64,000 nt of DNA from an uncultured Opitutia bacterium (GTDB taxonomy: Bacteria; Verrucomicrobiota; Verrucomicrobiia; Opitutales; Opitutaceae): contig CAITWF010000072.1 in assembly GCA_903896015.1 (NCBI GenBank), positions 62,001 through 126,000 on the forward strand, given 5' to 3'. The position numbers and the translations under genes were made by a program. Below, one piece after another: positions 47,315-56,363 of this stretch. The stretch's first letter is position 1; each line of letters starts with the position of its first letter. The notes beneath the pieces were generated by a model. That model saw only the letters and a list, made by a program, of their open reading frames with translations, searched no databases and was not told where the DNA came from.

Positions 47315-49024
47315 TCAATAATTCCAAGCCGCCGTTTCATCGGGCGGGCTTCGATCGGCGATGTGGCGGGCCATTTCACGGAGGAGTTCTTCGTTGGTGA
47401 TCGGCTGCCAGCCGTGGCGCGATGCCGGCGGGCCGTAGGTGAACGAGCCGGCGTCGTGCGGGTCTTTTGTGCCCTGCATGAATTCGTCCAGCAGGTGCAC
47501 GGCGAAGTTGGAATAGAAGCTGTCCACGGCGGCGGCGCAGACGTGGAGCTTGCCCACGAGCTTCGAGCCGATGTGCGGCCATTGCCGGGAGAGATATTCG
47601 CGCAGGTCAAAATTGTTGGCGCGCATCGCCTCGACGACTGCGCGATCGATCTTTCCGGTGGCGAGATTCCAAACGGGCAGTGGGTAGCCGTCGGGGCCGA
47701 CCGGCGTGTGTTTCCACCATTCGAAGCGGCCTTCCTGCGTGCCGAGGATCGCAGCGCGCTGGCTGGAGCGGCGGTTCATGGTGGCGCCGCCCGCGAGGCC
47801 GGGCGCGGACTTTTCCACGAACGCGTTCTCGTCGTGGTAGAGATCGACGCCGCCGTAGTAGAGACGGAAGTCCACCGGATCGGGCGAGAAGGCCCACGCG
47901 CCGCCGAAGAAGTCCGGGTAGTAGAGTTGCAGCGCGAGCGAGCCCCAACCGCCGGTCGAACTGCCCGTGAGCACGCGGGCGTAGCCGGCTTTGATCAGGC
48001 GAAACTGTTTCTCCAGTTCGGGGATCAGCTCCTGCAAAATCGCGTCGCCATAAGGGCCGCAGTTTGGCGAGTTCACGCCATACGAGTCGTCAAAATACGG
48101 CGTCGGATGCTGAAACGTCACGAGGATCATTCGCGGAAAACCCGCCGCGATCCACGACTGAGAAAACTCCGCCCCCGATTCGTGGTTCGCGTAGGGGCCG
48201 GTGGCGGTCGCGCCCGGCGGAAGCTCCGGCAGGGGCTGGCCTTTCGCCCGCGCCTCGGCGCGCTGGCGGCCCCAACTCACTTTTTCGTCGGTATGCGCGT
48301 TGGGATCGAAACCGTAGGGCGCGCCCAAGCCGAAATGACCTTGGATGTAGACGACGGGATAGTGTGACGTGGGATGGTCGGCGTAGCCCGCAGGCAGGAG
48401 CACAGTCGCACCGATGAACATGGGCCGCCCCCAAAACTGGCTCAGCAACGGGCTTTGGAATTTGATGCGTTTCACCCACGCGGTGTCGGCCGGCACATCG
48501 ATTGGTGGGATGGTTTTGTCGACGCGCAGCGAGATTTCCGCCGGCGCACCTGGACCAATCCGTATTTTCTGTGGCTCGCTGAAAAGGTTGCCGGGGGAGC
48601 GCGCGAAATTCTGCCCCTCCCACTGATCCATGTGCGCCCAGATCACGTGTCCGTCGGCGCGGTGAAACTCGCTGAGAATATTAAAAACGGCTTGGACGAC
48701 GTAGTCGCCGGGCGCGAGGTCACCCAGCGTCTTTTCCGGTGTGCCGGGCGTTGCAGGATCGACCAAGATTCGCTGACCGGCGGTGACGTCGTGCGCGTCG
48801 ACGCCGAAGAGGCTCGCGCCGGAGCTGAAGCGCGGTTCAGCCGAGGCATTCGGGGCGACGAAAAGGAAAATGCGACCCGCGGTCGTGCCGGGTGCCAACC
48901 GCTCGGGAAGAACGACGGAGAAACGCGCGGACGAGTCGCGCGGTGCGGCCGCCGGCTCAGCTGCGTGCGCCGCGATCGGGACGACGCAAAAAAATCCGAA
49001 GGCGAGGGCGAGGATGTGCTTCAT
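47315..49024 (-). CDS. secreted esterase with enterochelin-esterase-like alpha/beta hydrolase domain
   Basis: 569 residues from ATG 49024 (MKHILALAFGFFCVVPIAAH), Sec signal 1-21. An N-terminal beta-rich domain (about 30-220, FSVVLPERLAPGTTAGRIFLF) precedes a catalytic domain with YPVVYIQGHFG, ILVTFQHPTPYFDDSYGVN and the nucleophile in LTGSSTGGWGSLALQLYYPDFFGG. The acid and His residues are less certain, with candidates in the NNFDLREYLS and SRHGWQPI regions. The family includes esterases for siderophores, feruloyl or acetyl groups. The inserted PPASRHGW and GATMNRRSSQRA loops are long. Three minus-strand genes lie close upstream. Confidence 0.8.
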   Translation of the reverse strand: MKHILALAFGFFCVVPIAAHAAEPAAAPRDSSARFSVVLPERLAPGTTAGRIFLFVAPNASAEPRFSSGASLFGVDAHDVTAGQRILVDPATPGTPEKTLGDLAPGDYVVQAVFNILSEFHRADGHVIWAHMDQWEGQNFARSPGNLFSEPQKIRIGPGAPAEISLRVDKTIPPIDVPADTAWVKRIKFQSPLLSQFWGRPMFIGATVLLPAGYADHPTSHYPVVYIQGHFGLGAPYGFDPNAHTDEKVSWGRQRAEARAKGQPLPELPPGATATGPYANHESGAEFSQSWIAAGFPRMILVTFQHPTPYFDDSYGVNSPNCGPYGDAILQELIPELEKQFRLIKAGYARVLTGSSTGGWGSLALQLYYPDFFGGAWAFSPDPVDFRLYYGGVDLYHDENAFVEKSAPGLAGGATMNRRSSQRAAILGTQEGRFEWWKHTPVGPDGYPLPVWNLATGKIDRAVVEAMRANNFDLREYLSRQWPHIGSKLVGKLHVCAAAVDSFYSNFAVHLLDEFMQGTKDPHDAGSFTYGPPASRHGWQPITNEELLREMARHIADRSPPDETAAWNY

Positions 49025-49031
49025 GGGGCGA

Positions 49032-49445
49032 TTAGTGCGGGCGTTGGAGTGACTGCGGATTTTCCCCGGCGCGCAGGGAAATTTCGGCACCCTCGATCCC
49101 AAGCTCAAGGCATTCGAACAAATTGCGGACACACTGGCCGAGCCGATCGTGGCCGAAACCGCCGCGTTCGATATGGCCCACGAGCGTGCGCCCGAGCTCC
49201 GCGGCGCGGTCGCGCAGTCGTGCGGCGGCGGGTCCGGGTGGATTGTCATCTGCGTCGAGACACGGATCGAGTAGCTCGATGAGTTCGAGCGTGGAGCGTT
49301 GCGCGGCTTCGGCGGCGCCCCCAGCGGGGCCTGAACTCGCAGGCAGCAGTGGCAGGATGCGGCGTGCGACTCGGCCGGCGTGCGGCAGATTCAGCGCGAC
49401 GTGAAAATACGGCCGCGCGTCGGGCTTCGGAGGAGTTTCGCTCAT
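49032..49445 (-). CDS. small unrecognised protein of the 49-52 kb cluster
   Basis: 137 residues from ATG 49445 (MSETPPKPDARPYFHVALNL); the open frame extends upstream into the previous gene and is rejected. It lies 22 bases after the cytochrome-propeller gene and 7 bases before the esterase start, so it is probably part of the same transcript. No signal peptide and no membrane segment. It is mostly helical in appearance, with Leu/Arg/Ala-rich stretches (RSTLELIELLDPCLDADDN, RLRDRAAELGRTLVGHIE, RLGQCVRNLFECLELGIEGAEISL). I do not recognise the family. The coding potential is supported by operon spacing and by steady codon use. Confidence 0.6.
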   Translation of the reverse strand: MSETPPKPDARPYFHVALNLPHAGRVARRILPLLPASSGPAGGAAEAAQRSTLELIELLDPCLDADDNPPGPAAARLRDRAAELGRTLVGHIERGGFGHDRLGQCVRNLFECLELGIEGAEISLRAGENPQSLQRPH

Positions 49446-49467
49446 CGCCGCATCGAAGAGATCGTGG

Positions 49468-51342
49468 TCACTTGGGACCGTCAGCGTCTTTTGCGCCAAA
49501 ATTTGCGCGAATGTAGGCGAGCACGGCGCGGCGCTGGCCCGGCGAAAGCAGCACGCCGAACGCCGGCATGCCCTTGGCCTCGCTACCGTTGCTGATCGTT
49601 TGGATGAGCAGCGCATCGGTCTTGGCGAGGCGCGTTTTGTCTTCAACGAAGTTGGCGACCTGGCTGCCGGGAAGGCCGCGGCCGTCGGGCTGGTGACACG
49701 CGACGCAGAATAGCCGGTAGACTTTTTCACCGGCGGCGGCGATCGCGTCGGGCGTTTTCGCGACCTCAGGACCGTCCTTGGCGCCGAGGCTGGCTTCGTC
49801 GGGGCGCGCCAGCCGCGTGTAGCCGCCGGGCGCGATTTCGCCGGTGACGAGGCGGTTCGCGGTGTAGTAACCGAGCGGATTAGCGAGAGGTTCGTTGTCG
49901 GTTGTGCGCAGCGCGGGGACCGAGAGTTCGTAAATGAAACCGGGCTGAAGGTCGGTGAGAATGAGCTCGGCGGCGAGGCCGTCGGCGCTTGGGCGGACTT
50001 CCTTCACGGCGACCTTCGCCTCGTCGATCCACGGTGAACCGTATTTCCAGTGGTAGAAATATTTGAAGCGGTTGAGTTCGAAATTTTCGAGTTTCGCGAG
50101 CGAGGCGGCGCTCATCGGCTTCGTGAACGTGAGCGCGAAACCGCGCGCGGTGAGTTTCATGTCACGCACTTCGGGAGTGAGTTTGCCGTCCCACACGACG
50201 CGTTGCAGGCCGTCGGAGCCGCCGCCCCAGCCGCCCGTTTCGCCGAGGTAAAGCGCACCGTCGGGGCCGAACTGACTGCGGACGCTGCCGGCGCCGAGTT
50301 TGTCGCCACTCACGTAGGCCGGATTATCGACGCGACCGAGAAAGGGAAAACATGCGCCCTGCCAAGCGCCCGCCACCCGATCGAGCGAGGCGCGGATGAC
50401 GAGCTTGGTGAAGTCGCCGAGGAAAATCTGCCCGCCGAACGGCCCGAATTCTCCACCGGTCTGATCCCACGTTGGCTCGCCGCTCGAGACGCCCATCGGC
50501 CCATGCGGAAATACGATCGCGTCGGGCTTGTAGCGTTTCCACAGCATCTCAGTCGTGATCTTCGCCGGGTCGATCCCGGGCTCCCATTTCACGCTCGAGG
50601 CGTGGCCGTGAAAATCGCCGGCTGCGACGTGGAGCAACCCGCAGGACGGCTTGTAGTCGCCTTGGTTGTCCGTCGTGAAAAATTCGCCCTCGGGACTCAG
50701 GCCGATGCCGCACGGCTGGCGGAAACCGTTGGCGAGCGGCACAAATTTTCCGTCGGCCGTGATCTCGATCGCCCAGCCGCGCCACTCGAGGTCGGAGCGG
50801 TGAAACGTCCCTTCGAGGAGATTGGCCGCCCGGCGCTCGCCACGTTGCGGCGTGACGGGCACGACGGCGCTGGGATCGTTGCTGTTCGCGCCGGTCGATT
50901 CGAGCGAGATGGCGCCGTAGAAATTACCGGCTTTGTCGCGGCGCAGGCCAAAGAAGAATTCGTGGTAGTTCTGAGAAAGCCCGAACGAGCCGCCGATCGC
51001 ATCGAACGTGTCGGCCTTGCCGTCGCCATCGGTGTCGGTGCAGCGCAACAGCTCGGGGCGGTGCGCGACGTAGATGATTTTTTCCGAATCGGCGACGACG
51101 CCCATCGGCTCGTTGAGCCCGCGCGCGAAGAGGTGCCAGGCGCCCGCGGGCGAGCGCATCCAGATTTCGCCGTAGCGCGTGGCGACGACGAGTGTGCCGC
51201 CCGGCGTGAACGTTACCGCGGAGATGCCGCCGCGCAGTTCGGCGGGATATTTGACGTTCTCCACGCGATAGCCGGCGCTGGCTGTGAGCGTGGTGAAGGC
51301 CGCGATCGAAACGAAAAGCGCAAAGCGCAGTGAGCGGCTCAT
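49468..51342 (-). CDS. secreted propeller fused to cytochrome c (PVC-type)
   Basis: 624 residues, ATG 51342, signal peptide 1-23 (FALFVSIAAFTTLTASA). The propeller at about 25-400 has TFTPGGTLVVATRYGEIW, RCTDTDGDGKADTF and SQFGPDGALYLGETGGWGGG. A beta domain with TARGFALTFTKPMSAASLAKL follows (Ig-like). The C-terminal cytochrome c has CVACH at 546-550 and the distal Met candidate in KGMPAFGVLLSPGQ. No HEAT repeats, unlike the 7453 and 2642 proteins. Presumed periplasmic oxidoreductase of a carbohydrate-derived substrate. It overlaps the end of the preceding 51339-51905 gene by 4 bases. Confidence 0.88.
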   Translation of the reverse strand: MSRSLRFALFVSIAAFTTLTASAGYRVENVKYPAELRGGISAVTFTPGGTLVVATRYGEIWMRSPAGAWHLFARGLNEPMGVVADSEKIIYVAHRPELLRCTDTDGDGKADTFDAIGGSFGLSQNYHEFFFGLRRDKAGNFYGAISLESTGANSNDPSAVVPVTPQRGERRAANLLEGTFHRSDLEWRGWAIEITADGKFVPLANGFRQPCGIGLSPEGEFFTTDNQGDYKPSCGLLHVAAGDFHGHASSVKWEPGIDPAKITTEMLWKRYKPDAIVFPHGPMGVSSGEPTWDQTGGEFGPFGGQIFLGDFTKLVIRASLDRVAGAWQGACFPFLGRVDNPAYVSGDKLGAGSVRSQFGPDGALYLGETGGWGGGSDGLQRVVWDGKLTPEVRDMKLTARGFALTFTKPMSAASLAKLENFELNRFKYFYHWKYGSPWIDEAKVAVKEVRPSADGLAAELILTDLQPGFIYELSVPALRTTDNEPLANPLGYYTANRLVTGEIAPGGYTRLARPDEASLGAKDGPEVAKTPDAIAAAGEKVYRLFCVACHQPDGRGLPGSQVANFVEDKTRLAKTDALLIQTISNGSEAKGMPAFGVLLSPGQRRAVLAYIRANFGAKDADGPK

Positions 51343-51905
51343 GGCGTAGCCTTTCCAAACGGCACGGCCAGTGTGAACGAGCCGGTTGATTCAAACGTGA
51401 GCGCTGCCGGCGGCTGGCCGTCGCGCGCATACCACCATTTTTCTCCCGCGGGATTTTCGACGGTGAAGCGGCGGATGATCCCGGTGCCGTCGGGACGCGC
51501 GCTCACCTCCTCGCGGACGAGGAGGCCGTCGATCGTGTAGCGAAATTCCACGGTCGCGGCGTGGAGCGTGTAGCCTTTGAAATCGACGACAGGCGGGTGC
51601 ACGGGATCGTTGCGGCGCAGCGGCGCGTTGCCACTCTCGCGGTAGACGACGGGGCCGAGCAGCGTGACGGGCGTGATTTTTTTACCCATGCCGGGCCGGA
51701 CCGACGTAATGTCAACGAAGCCGCCGGTCCACGCGTAGCTCAGGCCGCCGCGTACCGCGTCGAAGCAAAAGTTCACGCCGCCCGGCAGCCCTACGGCGAA
51801 GCTGCTCGGACCGGCGTCGAACGGCATGAGCGTGCGTTCGATTTGGACCTCGGCGCGCGCGAGCGCGCCCAGCGCGATGAAGGTAAAAAACAATCGGAGT
51901 TTCAT
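51339..51905 (-). CDS. small exported protein coupled to the cytochrome-propeller gene
   Basis: 188 residues, ATG 51905, signal peptide 1-18 (MKLRLFFTFIALGALARA). Its stop overlaps the next ATG by 4 bases, so production is coupled to the cytochrome-propeller protein. A beta-rich body: VGLPGGVNFCFDAVRGGLSYAWTGGFVDIT, PVTLLGPVVYRES, VEFRYTIDGLLVREEVSARPDG and GIIRRFTVENPAGEKWWY. I recognise this as a type found next to PVC-type dehydrogenases but know no assigned function. It may be a cofactor-binding or docking partner. First gene of the cluster. Confidence 0.75.
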   Translation of the reverse strand: MKLRLFFTFIALGALARAEVQIERTLMPFDAGPSSFAVGLPGGVNFCFDAVRGGLSYAWTGGFVDITSVRPGMGKKITPVTLLGPVVYRESGNAPLRRNDPVHPPVVDFKGYTLHAATVEFRYTIDGLLVREEVSARPDGTGIIRRFTVENPAGEKWWYARDGQPPAALTFESTGSFTLAVPFGKATP

Positions 51906-52062
51906 GGGGTGGGGTCAGGAGAGCAAAGTCCGCGGTGCGGCGCGGGCAAGGCGCGAATGCCGGGGTGCGCTGCCCGGCGCACGAGCGTGCTTAACGATAC
52001 GAGCGCGCGGCGATCTTGCACACCGGGCGCGCGGTGCGCAGGTTCCGAGTCACCCCAACTCC

Positions 52063-53187
52063 ATGAAGACTCCGTTCGCTTTCGGCCCTGTGTCGCGTCG
52101 TGAATTTATTGGTCAGCTCTCGCTCGGTGCAGCCGGGCTCGCGCTCGCCACGCGCGGCCGAGCGGCGGAAGCGCTGCCGTCGAAGAAACTCGGCGTGGCG
52201 CTCGTCGGGCTCGGCAGCTATAGCAAGGGTCAGCTTGGGCCGGCACTGAAGGTGACGAAAAATTGTTACCTCGCGGGCGTGGTCACCGGCAATCGCGCGA
52301 AGGGGCAGGCGTGGGCGAAGGAGTTTGGGTTTTCGGAGAAAGCTATTTTTTCCTACGACACGATGGCTCGTCTCTCTGACGCGCCGGACATCGACATCGT
52401 CTACGTTGTCACGCCCAATGGTCTGCACGCCGAGCACGCGATCGCGGCGGCGAAGACCGGCAAGCACATCATCAGCGAAAAGCCGATGGCCAACACTGTC
52501 GCTGAGTGTGATGCGATGCTCGCGGCCTGCCGCGCCGCCAAAGTGAAAATGTCGATTGGCTACCGCCTCCATTTCGATCCGTACCATCAGGAGATGATGC
52601 GGCTCGCGCGTGAGCAGGACTTCGGCCCGCTGCTGAAAATGAACGGCCGGCGCGCGTTCGTCATGGGCACCTGGCGCTGGCGCGCAGACAAGAAACTCGC
52701 TGGTGGCGGTCCGCTGATGGACCTCGGCGTCTATCTGATCCAGGCGGCGTGCATGGCGCAAAACCACGCGGCGCCGATCGCGGTGACGGCACACGAGGGA
52801 CCGAAAACACGGCCTGACATCTCGCGCGACACCGAGGAGGCGCTGACCTACTCGCTCGAGTTTGCCAACGGCGCGCGCGCCGATTTTTTCACGAGCTATC
52901 AGGGCAGTGGCGATCAGTTCCGGGCAGAGGGCGAGAAGGGCTGGATTGAGTTTAAGGAAAAGGCGTTCACCTATCGCGGCTCGGTCGTCGAGACGAGCCG
53001 AGCCGGACGCCTCAACTTCGGCCCATTCGTGAACCAGCAGGCGCTCCAGATGGATGACTTTGCGCAGTGCATCCGCGACGGTCGCGAATCCCGCGTGCCG
53101 GGCGAGATGGGCCGCCGCGACCTTTGCATCGTCGAGGCGGTTTACGAGGCGATGCGGACGGGAAAGCGCACGCTGGTGAGAGCGTGA
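52063..53187 (+). CDS. Gfo/Idh/MocA oxidoreductase, Tat-exported (paralogue 1)
   Basis: 374 residues, ATG 52063. The export motif is SRREFIGQLSLGAAGLALA (near 11-29). The Rossmann domain has VALVGLGSYSKGQL, the substrate part VYVVTPNGLHAEHAI and the catalytic EKPMANT with Lys. The second domain holds MSIGYRLHFDPYHQEM and GGGPLMDLGVYLIQAA. It resembles glucose-fructose oxidoreductase. An NADP-dependent sugar dehydrogenase of the periplasm is expected. It has a close paralogue at 54118, with an SGNH hydrolase gene (opposite strand) in between. Confidence 0.93.
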   Translation: MKTPFAFGPVSRREFIGQLSLGAAGLALATRGRAAEALPSKKLGVALVGLGSYSKGQLGPALKVTKNCYLAGVVTGNRAKGQAWAKEFGFSEKAIFSYDTMARLSDAPDIDIVYVVTPNGLHAEHAIAAAKTGKHIISEKPMANTVAECDAMLAACRAAKVKMSIGYRLHFDPYHQEMMRLAREQDFGPLLKMNGRRAFVMGTWRWRADKKLAGGGPLMDLGVYLIQAACMAQNHAAPIAVTAHEGPKTRPDISRDTEEALTYSLEFANGARADFFTSYQGSGDQFRAEGEKGWIEFKEKAFTYRGSVVETSRAGRLNFGPFVNQQALQMDDFAQCIRDGRESRVPGEMGRRDLCIVEAVYEAMRTGKRTLVRA

Positions 53188-53199
53188 GGCGCCCGCGGC

Positions 53200-53970
53200 T
53201 TATTTTTTATTTGCACTCGGGTCGCCCGTGGGCTGCGGGGCGTGATCGGTGGTGGCGGGCGGGCCGAGCAGCTCGGTGAGGATGGGCTTCAGCGCGTCGG
53301 CCCAGATTTGGTAGCCTTTCAGGGCGGGATGGAGTTGGTCGACCGTCATGCCATCGAAGAGTTTTCCATTGGCGTCGGCGAGCTGCGCATTGATGTTCAC
53401 GAAGCGGATCGCCTTGCCGTCGGCGAAGCCCGCGAAGTTTTCGTTGAGGCGGTTGATCGCAGGCAGGGCGGCCGGGTTGTCGTTGCGCGGGAAGATGGCG
53501 GTGAGGACGATCGTGGCACGGGGCGCTTTCGTGCGGCAGAGATCAACGAGGGCGCGGAGGCCGCGGGTGATGTCGGCGATCTTCGCGTCGTCGGCGGCCT
53601 GGGGGCCGACATTGTTGGTGCCGGCGAGGATCACGATCACCTTGGGGTGCACGCCATCGAGTTCGCCGTGCTCGAGGCGCCAGAGTATGTTTTCGATTTT
53701 GTCGGCACCCCAGCCGAAGTCGGCGGCGTTCCAGCCGAAGAAATTATCCCTCCAGTTCGCGAGGAACTGCGGGTAGTCCGTTGCGCCCCAGCGGCGCGTG
53801 ATGGAGTCGCCGATGAAATAGAGATCGATGCCGCCGGCGCGGGCCTTCGCGAGGAGTTCCTCGTGGGCGAGTTGGGAGTTGGCGTCCGTGCGTGGCGCGG
53901 GGCGATCGGCTTGGGCGTGGGCGGCCAGGACAGTGAAGACAACCAGCAGGAGACGTTTCAAAGCATGCAT
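53200..53970 (-). CDS. secreted SGNH/GDSL hydrolase
   Basis: 256 residues from ATG 53970 (MHALKRLLLVVFTVLAAHA). The signal peptide ends at AHAQA. Block I: YFIGDSITRRWG with the nucleophile Ser. Block III: ILAGTNN. Block V: VDQLHPALKGY with Asp and His. Block II Gly lies in FGWGADKIENILWRL. The layout resembles sugar acetyl-esterases of the platelet-activating-factor acetylhydrolase-like type. It is encoded antisense to and between two Gfo/Idh/MocA genes, so a carbohydrate ester is a reasonable substrate class. Confidence 0.93.
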   Translation of the reverse strand: MHALKRLLLVVFTVLAAHAQADRPAPRTDANSQLAHEELLAKARAGGIDLYFIGDSITRRWGATDYPQFLANWRDNFFGWNAADFGWGADKIENILWRLEHGELDGVHPKVIVILAGTNNVGPQAADDAKIADITRGLRALVDLCRTKAPRATIVLTAIFPRNDNPAALPAINRLNENFAGFADGKAIRFVNINAQLADANGKLFDGMTVDQLHPALKGYQIWADALKPILTELLGPPATTDHAPQPTGDPSANKK

Positions 53971-54117
53971 CAGGGGCGGGGTTGGTTCGGGACGATCTGA
54001 TGATTGTGCCGCCGGGCAATGGTTTTGTTGGTCTCCGATTAGAACAATTCGGCCTCGAGGGGCGCGCTTTGGGGATTGGCGCGGGTCGGAAATCGCGGCA
54101 AGTTTCCGGCGCCCCCG

Positions 54118-55239
54118 ATGAAGATGAACCCCGACCTCCCCGCCCTGCCGTCGCGTCGCACCTTTCTTGAACAACTCGCGGTCGGCGGTGCCGCCGCCCT
54201 GACCTTCGCCTCGCGCACCCGTGCGCAACCGGCCCCGCCGAAAAAACTCGGCATCGCGATCGTCGGCCTCGGCGGTTACGCCTCGGGCCAGCTCGCTCCG
54301 GCCCTCAAGTTGACGCAGCACGTGGAGGTGCGCGGCGTGGTAACCGGTTCGCCGGAAAAGGGGAAAAAGTGGGCGCAGGCCTTCGGGTTTCCCGAAACGA
54401 GTATCTACGGCTACGACACCATGCACCGGATCGCGGACAACCCGGGGATCGACATCGTCTACGTCGTCACGCCCAACGCCCTCCATGCGCAGCAGGTGAT
54501 CATCGCCGCGCAGGCCGGCAAGCACGTGATCAGCGAGAAGCCGTTTACGACCACGGTGGCCGACGCCGAGAAGGCGCTCGCCGCGTGCCGGGCCGCGAAG
54601 GTGAAGCTCTCGATTGGCTACCGGCTGCACTTCGATCCGTTTCACCAGGAGTTGAAGCGACTCGCGCGCGAAAAGGATTTCGGCTTGCTCGCAAAGCTGA
54701 CCGGCGCGAACGGCTTCCGGATGGGCCAAAAAGTGTGGCGCGCGGACTACAAACTCGCTGGCGGCGGGCCGCTGATGGACATGGGTATCTACTGCGTGCA
54801 GGCCGCCTGCATGGCGGCCGACGGCGCGGCGCCGATCGTAGTGACGGCGCGCGAGCACCCGAAGACGCGGCCGGAGATGTTTACCGATGTCGAGGAGGGG
54901 CTCGACTGGACGATGGAGTTTGCGACTGGTGCGAAGGCCGAACTCATGACCAGTTACGGCCAGAACGTCGGCCGCTTCCGCGCCGAGGGTGCGGGTGGCT
55001 GGATCAACCTCGATCCGGCGTTTGGCTATCGCGGCATCAAGCTCACCACAAGCCGCGGCCCGAGCGCGCTGGCCGAACTTCCCAGCCAGCAGGCGTTGCA
55101 AATGGACGATTTCGCGCTGTGCGTCCGCGAAGGCCGGGAGTCACGCGTGTCGGGCGAGATGGGCCTGCGCGACATGAAAATCATCGAGGCGATCTATGAC
55201 GCAGCCCGGACCGGCCGGCGGACGCTGGTGAAAATTTAA
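54118..55239 (+). CDS. Gfo/Idh/MocA oxidoreductase, Tat-exported (paralogue 2)
   Basis: 373 residues from ATG 54118; ATG 54124 is equally possible. Export motif SRRTFLEQLAVGGAAALTFA. Same domains as paralogue 1: IAIVGLGGYASGQLAPAL, VVTPNALHAQQVII, EKPFTTTVADAEKAL, LSIGYRLHFDPFHQE, GGGPLMDMGIYCVQAA and QALQMDDFALCVREGRESRV. The two are alike through most of their length, so they arose by duplication; both begin with the same Tat type and end with the ALQMDDFA segment. Substrate differences may lie in the loop after LKLTGANGFRMGQKVW. Confidence 0.93.
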   Translation: MKMNPDLPALPSRRTFLEQLAVGGAAALTFASRTRAQPAPPKKLGIAIVGLGGYASGQLAPALKLTQHVEVRGVVTGSPEKGKKWAQAFGFPETSIYGYDTMHRIADNPGIDIVYVVTPNALHAQQVIIAAQAGKHVISEKPFTTTVADAEKALAACRAAKVKLSIGYRLHFDPFHQELKRLAREKDFGLLAKLTGANGFRMGQKVWRADYKLAGGGPLMDMGIYCVQAACMAADGAAPIVVTAREHPKTRPEMFTDVEEGLDWTMEFATGAKAELMTSYGQNVGRFRAEGAGGWINLDPAFGYRGIKLTTSRGPSALAELPSQQALQMDDFALCVREGRESRVSGEMGLRDMKIIEAIYDAARTGRRTLVKI

Positions 55240-55291
55240 GAACTGGGTCAGCCCGAGGAAACATTGGCCCGCCGTGCACGTCTAAGCGCGC

Positions 55292-56305
55292 ATGGTCCTA
55301 AAACCCTTTCTCAGCCACACGTCGCCGCTCGCGGCGTTGACCGTGTTTTCGCTCTGCGCGCTGGCGCCGGGTGCGCGCCTCGCGGCGCAGCCCGCGGCCA
55401 TCCCGAATGCGCCGACGGTGCCGACCGCTCCGGGGCTTCCCGACGCCGCTGTCGTCAACCAGCCGCTCGCCCCCGCCGCGAGTCAGGAAATCATCGAGGA
55501 GCGCCCGTCCACCCAACACGTTTGGATTGGCGGCCACTGGCGCTGGCAGGAGGGCCACTACGCGTGGATCGCGGGCCGGTGGGATTTGCCACCGCGCGCG
55601 AACGTCGCATGGGTCGAGCCGCGCTGGGACCGCCGCGGCGCGGGTTATGTTTTGGTCGGGGGTTACTGGCAGGAATCGGTGCCCGTCGCGGCTCCTGCGC
55701 CGGTCGCCGTGATGCCGGCGACGCAAGCGCCGCCCGTGATGGCGATGCCGCCCGGCACGCAGGTGGTGGCGCAGGTGCCGCCGACCGTCGTGGTCGTCGA
55801 ACAGGCGCCACCGCCTCCGGTGCAGGAAGTAATTGTCGAACGTCCGTCGCCGCGCCACGTGTGGATTGGTGGCTACTGGGGTTGGCGCGCCGGCCGCCAC
55901 GTCTGGGTCGGCGGACACTGGGAATTGCCGCCCCGCGAGCGCGTCGAATGGGTCGAGCCGCACTGGGAACACCGCGGCAACGGATATGTTTTCGTCGAGG
56001 GCCTCTGGCGCGACGTCGGCGGCTCGGGGATTTCCGTGGGCGTGTCGATCGGTGGTCCGGGGCCCGGACCGATCGTCTTGCTCCGCGAGGGTCCGCCGCC
56101 GCCGCGCCGCGAATATATCGATGAACGCCATCGCCCTTCGCGCGAGGCCATTTGGGTTTCGGGCTTCTGGCGGCACGACGGCCGCGCCTACGTCTGGGTC
56201 GCCGGCCACTGGGACATGCCGCCGCGCGGCATGCATTCCTGGATCGAGCCGCGCTGGGAATCTCGCGGTGGTGGCTACGTCTTCATCGAAGGCCACTGGC
56301 GCTGA
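55292..56305 (+). CDS. YXWGXW-repeat exported protein
   Basis: 337 residues, ATG 55292, signal peptide 1-32 (ALTVFSLCALAPGARLAAQ). The body is a set of repeats with HVWIGGHWRWQEGHYAWIAGRWDLPP, HVWIGGYWGWRAGRHVWVGGHWELPP and IWVSGFWRHDGRAYVWVAGHWDMPP. Each block is followed by a WVEPRWDRRGAGYVLVGGYW-type unit, giving three rounds of a W/H/G-rich motif separated by Pro/Ala/Val linkers. Proteins with this repeat are common in Proteobacteria and Verrucomicrobia; their function is unknown and they are probably periplasmic or outer-membrane-associated. A strong terminator follows. Confidence 0.88.
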   Translation: MVLKPFLSHTSPLAALTVFSLCALAPGARLAAQPAAIPNAPTVPTAPGLPDAAVVNQPLAPAASQEIIEERPSTQHVWIGGHWRWQEGHYAWIAGRWDLPPRANVAWVEPRWDRRGAGYVLVGGYWQESVPVAAPAPVAVMPATQAPPVMAMPPGTQVVAQVPPTVVVVEQAPPPPVQEVIVERPSPRHVWIGGYWGWRAGRHVWVGGHWELPPRERVEWVEPHWEHRGNGYVFVEGLWRDVGGSGISVGVSIGGPGPGPIVLLREGPPPPRREYIDERHRPSREAIWVSGFWRHDGRAYVWVAGHWDMPPRGMHSWIEPRWESRGGGYVFIEGHWR

Positions 56306-56329
56306 GCCGAGCGGGCAGCTGAAAATTTC

Positions 56330-56357
56330 AACGCTGGTCGCGAGACCGGCGTTTTTT
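56330..56357 (+). terminator. intrinsic terminator of the YXWGXW gene
   Basis: Stem AACGCTGGTC (56330-56339) with GACCGGCGTT (56344-56353), one U-G pair, tetraloop GCGA, then six T (56352-56357). It begins 24 bases after the stop. Confidence 0.9.
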
Positions 56358-56363
56358 GGCCGC

